The notes beneath the pieces were generated by a model, which was not told the origin of the DNA, ran no database searches, and worked only from the letters and a program-made list of their open reading frames with translations. Below are positions 59,112-64,000 of a stretch of 64,000 bases of DNA, piece by piece. Source of the stretch: Actinomadura fibrosa (lineage in GTDB: Bacteria; Actinomycetota; Actinomycetes; Streptosporangiales; Streptosporangiaceae); assembly GCF_900659615.1 (NCBI RefSeq), contig NZ_CAACUY010000011.1, positions 36,307 through 100,306 of the forward strand. Reading direction: 5' to 3'. Position numbers and translations under genes: made by a program. Position 1 is the stretch's first letter. The number at the start of each line of letters is the position of its first letter.

Positions 59112-59495
59112 GTGATCGACGACCCGGACGAGCCACTCGAAGGCGACATCGGCCCCGCCGCGACGGGCCGTCCCGCCGGGACCCGCGACGCGGACCCGGC
59201 CTCCGCGCACAATGCCTCCGCCGCCCCGGCAGACCCCGCGGAGGAGCTCAGGCGGTACGAGGCGGAGCGCGAGGAGCGGCGCCGCCGCGTCAACGCCGCG
59301 TCCGGACGCGTCGCGCTGGCGCTGGCCGCCGCGCTGCTGGCCTTCCTCGTCTACGACTCCGCCCACACGGCCGTGGAGGCGCACTCCAAGGGCGACGACT
59401 GGGTCTACCCGCCCGCCGTGGTCGGCGGGATCTGCGCGCTCGCGCTGGTCGTCCTGCTGGTCTGGGCCGCCCGGCGCCGCTCCCGCCGCCGCTGA
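59112..59495 (+). CDS. Small membrane protein of unknown function
   Basis: 127 residues from a GTG. About 75 hydrophilic, acidic then basic residues (EELRRYEAEREERRRRVNAA) lead into two membrane helices, RVALALAAALLAFLVYD and YPPAVVGGICALALVVLLVWAARR, joined by a short outer loop with HTAVEAHSKGDDW. The charged heptads before helix 1 could be a coiled coil. No ribosome-binding site is visible and CAGACT lies 8 bases upstream, so the message may be leaderless. Position between gltA-type and serC genes gives no clue to function. Confidence 0.75.
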   Translation: MIDDPDEPLEGDIGPAATGRPAGTRDADPASAHNASAAPADPAEELRRYEAEREERRRRVNAASGRVALALAAALLAFLVYDSAHTAVEAHSKGDDWVYPPAVVGGICALALVVLLVWAARRRSRRR

Positions 59496-60746
<1,251 letters not shown>

Positions 60747-60770
60747 CGGCACCGCCTGAGAAGCACCGCC

Positions 60771-60805
60771 AGACCCCGGGGACGCACCATCGCGCCCCGG
60801 GGTCT
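60771..60805. terminator. Bidirectional terminator
   Basis: Perfect 11-bp stem AGACCCCGGGG / CCCCGGGGTCT with a 13-base loop between the convergent serC and amidotransferase genes. Confidence 0.85.
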
Positions 60806-60812
60806 CGCTATC

Positions 60813-61760
60813 TCAGGCGCAGGTGGCGAACTCCCCGTCGCCGCCGGTGGCCGGAGCCTCCAGCGTGTTGTGGAACAGGCCGGCGCGGTCACGAGCCTCG
60901 TCCATCGGGGTGAAGCCCGTCCAGACGCGGTCGTCGAAGTCGGAGGCGCGCGCGGTCGGCACGAAGGCGGCGCGGTCGAGGATCCGGGGGCGTGACAGGC
61001 CGCCGGATGCCCCCGGCTCTCCCGTCCCGATCCGCAGGTAGGTGCCCTCGCGGAGCATCACGGCCGTGGCGAACCGGACGCGGGTGTGGCGCTCGATGTC
61101 CCGGAACCAGCGCGGGTTGGACCCCCAGTAGAAGTTCTGCTCCATGTCCACGGCGACGGTCAGGGGACTCAGCGACGCGCGCGCCAGGTGCACCTCGCAC
61201 GGACGGTCGCGGTCGACCCAGGCCAGCGCGGCGCGTCCGACGACGGCGGACAGGACGGCCGTCACGTCGGCGGTGTCCCGGCAGCCCGCCAGCAGCTGGA
61301 AGACCGGCTCGCTGTCGGTGGTGCCGGTCGCGGGCGGCGTCGCGAACCGCTCCCGCAGCGCCGCGGCGTCGATGTCGCCGTTGTGCGTGGCCACCACCCC
61401 CGCCGCCGGGACGGGCTCGCCGTGCGCGAACGCCGCCGCGGAACCGGGCACCACGAGCGGACTGGCGTTGGCCGGGTCGAGCGTCGTGCCCTGCGTCGCC
61501 CACCGGGTGTGGCCGAGCGCGACGGGCGCGGCGTCGAGGTCGGCGAGCAGCCCCGGACGCCAGACCTCGGAGAAGCCGCCCCGTCCCGTCACGACCCGCC
61601 AGCCGGACCGGCCCGTGCCGGGGCCGCGCCCCCGCAGGGCCACGCCGGCCGAGTCCCGCCCGCGCTCCTCCGCCAGCGTCCCCAGCGCCACGAACACGTC
61701 CGACGCCGGACCGGGATCTGTGGCAAGGGGGGAGCGCAGCACCCCGAACAATCCGCACAT
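60813..61760 (-). CDS. Class II glutamine amidotransferase
   Basis: 315 residues. The start MCGLFGVLRS places the nucleophile at Cys2, exposed once Met is removed; GHTRWATQG and THNGDIDAAALR give the Arg and Asn/Gly residues that bind glutamine. There is no SIS, synthetase or FMN domain after the N-terminal nucleophile fold, so it is a stand-alone glutaminase-type subunit like those supplying ammonia to an unknown partner. The frame is open far upstream, but a class II enzyme must begin at this MC. It is divergent from a 27-residue peptide gene. Confidence 0.9.
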   Translation of the reverse strand: MCGLFGVLRSPLATDPGPASDVFVALGTLAEERGRDSAGVALRGRGPGTGRSGWRVVTGRGGFSEVWRPGLLADLDAAPVALGHTRWATQGTTLDPANASPLVVPGSAAAFAHGEPVPAAGVVATHNGDIDAAALRERFATPPATGTTDSEPVFQLLAGCRDTADVTAVLSAVVGRAALAWVDRDRPCEVHLARASLSPLTVAVDMEQNFYWGSNPRWFRDIERHTRVRFATAVMLREGTYLRIGTGEPGASGGLSRPRILDRAAFVPTARASDFDDRVWTGFTPMDEARDRAGLFHNTLEAPATGGDGEFATCA

Positions 61761-61791
61761 GCCAGATGAGACGCAGATCTCCGACGGGCGG

Positions 61792-61820
61792 TTCGACGGG
61801 GGCGCGGGTCCGCATAAGCT
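61792..61820 (+). promoter_or_regulatory. Promoter of the 27-residue peptide gene
   Basis: TTCGAC at 61792-61797, a 17-base spacer and TAAGCT at 61815-61820, with GTG 61827 six bases on. Both hexamers and spacing are good for an actinobacterial housekeeping promoter with leaderless start. Confidence 0.6.
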
Positions 61821-61826
61821 CGGAGG

Positions 61827-61910
61827 GTGAACCGCGCGCCCCAATGGCTGCTTCCCACCGTGCTGACCGCGCTCGTCCTGGCCGTGGTCATCGGCGCACT
61901 GCTGAACTGA
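61827..61910 (+). CDS. 27-residue single-helix membrane peptide
   Basis: Reads MNRAPQWLLPTVLTALVLAV and ends VIGALLN. Three polar residues and a Trp at the interface lead into one membrane helix of about 20 residues; the C-terminus has a single Asn. Start and promoter fit a leaderless message; a GGAGG immediately before the GTG is too close to work as a normal ribosome-binding site. Codon third positions are almost all G or C, as in real genes here. It is below the usual length limit of gene finders. It is divergent from the glutamine amidotransferase and 82 bases before the next gene. Function unknown. Confidence 0.6.
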   Translation: MNRAPQWLLPTVLTALVLAVVIGALLN

Positions 61911-61992
61911 GCGCCGGATGAGCGCGATGACGGGCACCGGGGCGGCCGCGCGGGCGCGCGACGGGGAAGGGCGTGACGGGGAAGGGTCGGCC

Positions 61993-63048
61993 ATGTCACA
62001 GGGTCCGTCCCGGCGGGGGCGAGCGGCCCGCGCCGGCGCCGCCGTCGCCCTCCTCGGCACCACCTCCGGCTTACCGCTCGTCGTCCCCGCGGCCCCGGCC
62101 GCCGCTTCGCCCGCCGCGGCCTCCGCCGCCGCGCGCGGCACCGACGTCGCCTTCAAGATCACTGATCGGCGGATCTCCGAGTCCAGCGGGCTCGCCGCGA
62201 GCGTCCGCCATCCCGGCGTGGTCTACACCCACAACGACTCCGGCGGCGTCGCGCAGATCTTCGCGCTCGGCCCCGGCGGCGCCGTCCGCGCCGTGCTGAC
62301 GCTGGCCGGGGCGGGCGCCCGCGACTGGGAGGGCATGGCGCTCGGCAAGGACGACCAGGGCCGTCCCGCGATCTACGTGGCGGACATCGGCGACAACCTC
62401 GGCGGGGCGTGGCCGTACGTCACCGTCTACCGGATTCCCGAGCCCGCGCAGATCCGCACGCAGACGCTGCGCGCCACGGCGTTCCGGCTGAAGTACGCCG
62501 ACGGGCCGCGCAACGCCGAGACCGTGATGATCAACCCGCGGACGAACCGGCTGTACATCGCGAGCAAGCTGTTCAACGGCGCCGTCTACGAGGGGCCGCC
62601 GCGGCTGCGCACCGGGGGCTTCAACACCATGCGGAAGGTCGGGAGCGCCTCGGCGATGGCCACCGACGGCGCCTACGCGCCCGACGGCAGCACCTGCGTC
62701 ATCCGCACGTACTTCGGCGCCCGCCTCTACGCGGTGGGGGCCGACGGCCGTCCCGGCAAGTCGCTCGGCAGCGTGTCGCTGCCGTTCCAGTCGCAGGGCG
62801 AGTCCATCACCTACACGGCGGACGGGCGGTTCCTCCTGGCCGGGTCGGAGGGCCTCAACCAGCCCGTCTACCGGATCCCGGTACCGGGCAAGGCGAAGCC
62901 GTCCCAGTCCGCCTCGTCCAGTGCCGCGAAGGGGCAGGACGACGGAGACCAGGGCCACCGGGACGCGAACGGCACCCGCGCCGGGCTGTTCCTGGCCCTG
63001 GCCATCGCGGGGGTGGTCGGGTTCGGGCTGGTGCGGAGGCGCAGGTGA
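61993..63048 (+). CDS. Secreted beta-propeller-like protein with C-terminal anchor
   Basis: 351 residues. Signal peptide with arginine-rich start and AVALLGTTSGLPLVVPAAPAAASPA cleavage zone to about residue 45; an all-beta domain of about 240 residues with blade-like elements (LAASVRHPGVVYTHNDSGG, DWEGMALGKDDQGRPAIYVADIGDN, TDGAYAPDGSTCVIRTY, ESITYTADGRFLLAGSEG); then a Ser/Lys/Asp linker and a C-terminal helix LFLALAIAGVVGFGLVRRRR. The HNDSGG and DIGDN sequences, often Ca-binding, recur in actinobacterial WD40/YVTN-like proteins. GAAGGG six bases before ATG 61993; an ATG at 61918 is in frame. Confidence 0.82.
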   Translation: MSQGPSRRGRAARAGAAVALLGTTSGLPLVVPAAPAAASPAAASAAARGTDVAFKITDRRISESSGLAASVRHPGVVYTHNDSGGVAQIFALGPGGAVRAVLTLAGAGARDWEGMALGKDDQGRPAIYVADIGDNLGGAWPYVTVYRIPEPAQIRTQTLRATAFRLKYADGPRNAETVMINPRTNRLYIASKLFNGAVYEGPPRLRTGGFNTMRKVGSASAMATDGAYAPDGSTCVIRTYFGARLYAVGADGRPGKSLGSVSLPFQSQGESITYTADGRFLLAGSEGLNQPVYRIPVPGKAKPSQSASSSAAKGQDDGDQGHRDANGTRAGLFLALAIAGVVGFGLVRRRR

Positions 63049-63161
63049 CGGCCCGGCCGGGAGGGATCGCCCGCCCGACCTGACCGGCGCGCTGCAAGTC
63101 GGTTCCGTCGGACGTAAGGATCGCGGAAGGAGGCGACGGGTCCCCCGAGGCCCGTGTGAGG

Positions 63162-64000
63162 ATGCGGACTGTGGAGCATGAGCTGGTGGGCCTCGCGGGT
63201 CCCGGCGGGCGGTGGCGTCCCGTCGCGGCGGGGCCGTTCGCCCTGCTGGCGGTCGCGCTCGCGCTGCTGCCGATCCGCCCGGTCTGGCTCTGGGCGGCGC
63301 TGATCGGCGCCGTGGCCGCGATCCCGTGGCTGCTGGGCGCGGCCCCCGAGGCGCGGCGGCGGCGTCCGAGACCCTACTGGCGGCTGTCGGCGGACGGCCT
63401 GGAGCGGATCGGCCCGGGCGGGCTCACCCTGGTCCGCTACGAGCGGTCCCGGATCGAGGGCCTGGCCATCACCACCGGCGACGAGATGCTGACCGTGTTC
63501 CACCGGTTCGGGCGCACCGCGGTCGGCGGGCTGACCTCGATGGGGTTCGAGCCCCTGACCGTCTTCGTGACCGCGCGCAGGCTCGGCATCCCGATGCACG
63601 TGCTGGACGGCGAGGCGTCCGACCTGCTCGATCCCGCCCTGGACGAGGCGCTCCGCGTCCCGGGCCTCGACGCGGACGTCCCGGGCAACGGCCCCCTCCC
63701 GCGTGACAACGCGGCGGAGAAGCGCCTGCTCGACCAGGAGGCGGCGCTGCTGTCCGCCGCGCACGAGCCTCCGCGCGCCGAAGAGGCCGAGAAGACCGCG
63801 GAACCGGCCTCCGAGGACCGGAAGCCGGTGCGGCTCGACACTCCGGCGCCCCTTCCGAGCCGCCGCCGGATCGCGCTCCTGGGCACGCTGACGGGGCTGC
63901 TCGGCGCGGGCATGGTCGCCCGCATCGCCGCCGAGGGGGCGGGCGGCTTCGGCGCCCGGCTCGCGGCGGGCTGCTGGGCGCTGGCCGCGATCGCCGGGGT
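63162..64000 (+). CDS. Membrane protein of unknown function (cut by window end)
   Basis: At least 279 residues with no stop in the window. A short start (MRTVEHELVGLAGPG) is followed by two membrane helices (PFALLAVALALLPI and LWAALIGAVAAIPWLLG), then a soluble domain with YWRLSADGLERI, SRIEGLAITTGDEMLTVFHRFGRT and LDGEASDLLDPALDEAL, resembling a small PH-like beta fold, a Glu/Ala-rich linker, and a further hydrophobic segment (RIALLGTLTGLLGAGMVARIAAEG) before the edge. ATG 63162 or GTG 63171 may be the start; GTGAGG precedes the GTG. I do not recognise the family. Confidence 0.65.
   Translation, partial: MRTVEHELVGLAGPGGRWRPVAAGPFALLAVALALLPIRPVWLWAALIGAVAAIPWLLGAAPEARRRRPRPYWRLSADGLERIGPGGLTLVRYERSRIEGLAITTGDEMLTVFHRFGRTAVGGLTSMGFEPLTVFVTARRLGIPMHVLDGEASDLLDPALDEALRVPGLDADVPGNGPLPRDNAAEKRLLDQEAALLSAAHEPPRAEEAEKTAEPASEDRKPVRLDTPAPLPSRRRIALLGTLTGLLGAGMVARIAAEGAGGFGARLAAGCWALAAIAG

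Overview
The window comes from a very high-GC actinomycete. Nearly every codon ends in G or C, GTG starts are frequent, start/stop overlaps of the ATGA or GTGA type are common, and several genes have a TANNNT -10 box 6-10 bases before the start codon (leaderless-type promoters). The gene set (DtxR-type iron regulator, UdgX, SigE-family ECF sigma factor, LAL regulators, F420/LLM oxidoreductases, many acyl-CoA genes) fits a filamentous Streptosporangiales member. Actinomadura or another Thermomonosporaceae genus is my best guess, by family knowledge only. I see no rRNA, tRNA, CRISPR array, transposase or prophage; this looks like chromosomal core and near-core DNA.

Region 1 (1-14.9 kb): the edge of a YceI-like gene, VanW-domain protein, a coupled cupin-P450 pair, a PAP2/diacylglycerol-kinase fusion divergent from a Wzm/Wzt-type ABC exporter, a four-gene sugar-type ABC importer, a PEBP protein, an ArsR-like regulator, a broken MFS gene, and an ATP-binding/XRE regulatory pair. 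Region 2 (14.9-23.7 kb): a KamA-like radical SAM enzyme, a coupled DUF998-hydrolase-DUF4333 set, an orphan PlsX with repeat-bearing extensions, ArgS, and two secreted proteins. Region 3 (23.9-31.3 kb, almost all minus strand): LLM oxidoreductase with DUF2630, a striking Ser/Arg/Thr repeat protein, a split double-ALDH pair behind DeoC, and a sigma/anti-sigma pair.

Region 4 (31.3-46.4 kb): acyl-CoA and small-molecule metabolism with its regulators: DUF1152, TetR/SDR with a clear dyad between them, an LLM-SCP2 fusion divergent from a CoA transferase across a 14-bp palindrome, a large LAL regulator, a methyltransferase, acyl-CoA dehydrogenase, IclR, enoyl-CoA hydratase and thiolase. Region 5 (46.5-64 kb): an MFS pump fused to a winged-helix domain, small membrane proteins, a methyltransferase, zinc alcohol dehydrogenase, a PAS-GAF-SpoIIE-HATPase phosphatase, DtxR divergent from UdgX, PdxH coupled to an MFS gene, citrate synthase, SerC, a class II glutamine amidotransferase, a 27-residue leaderless membrane peptide, a secreted beta-propeller-like protein and a gene cut by the window end.

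The items most worth following are the Ser/Arg/Thr repeat protein with its heptad block (25.1-26.3 kb), the split ALDH16-like pair, the LLM-SCP2 fusion, the 27-residue peptide, UdgX beside the iron regulator, the MFS-winged-helix fusion, and a recurrent theme of short tandem-repeat insertions inside otherwise conserved enzymes.
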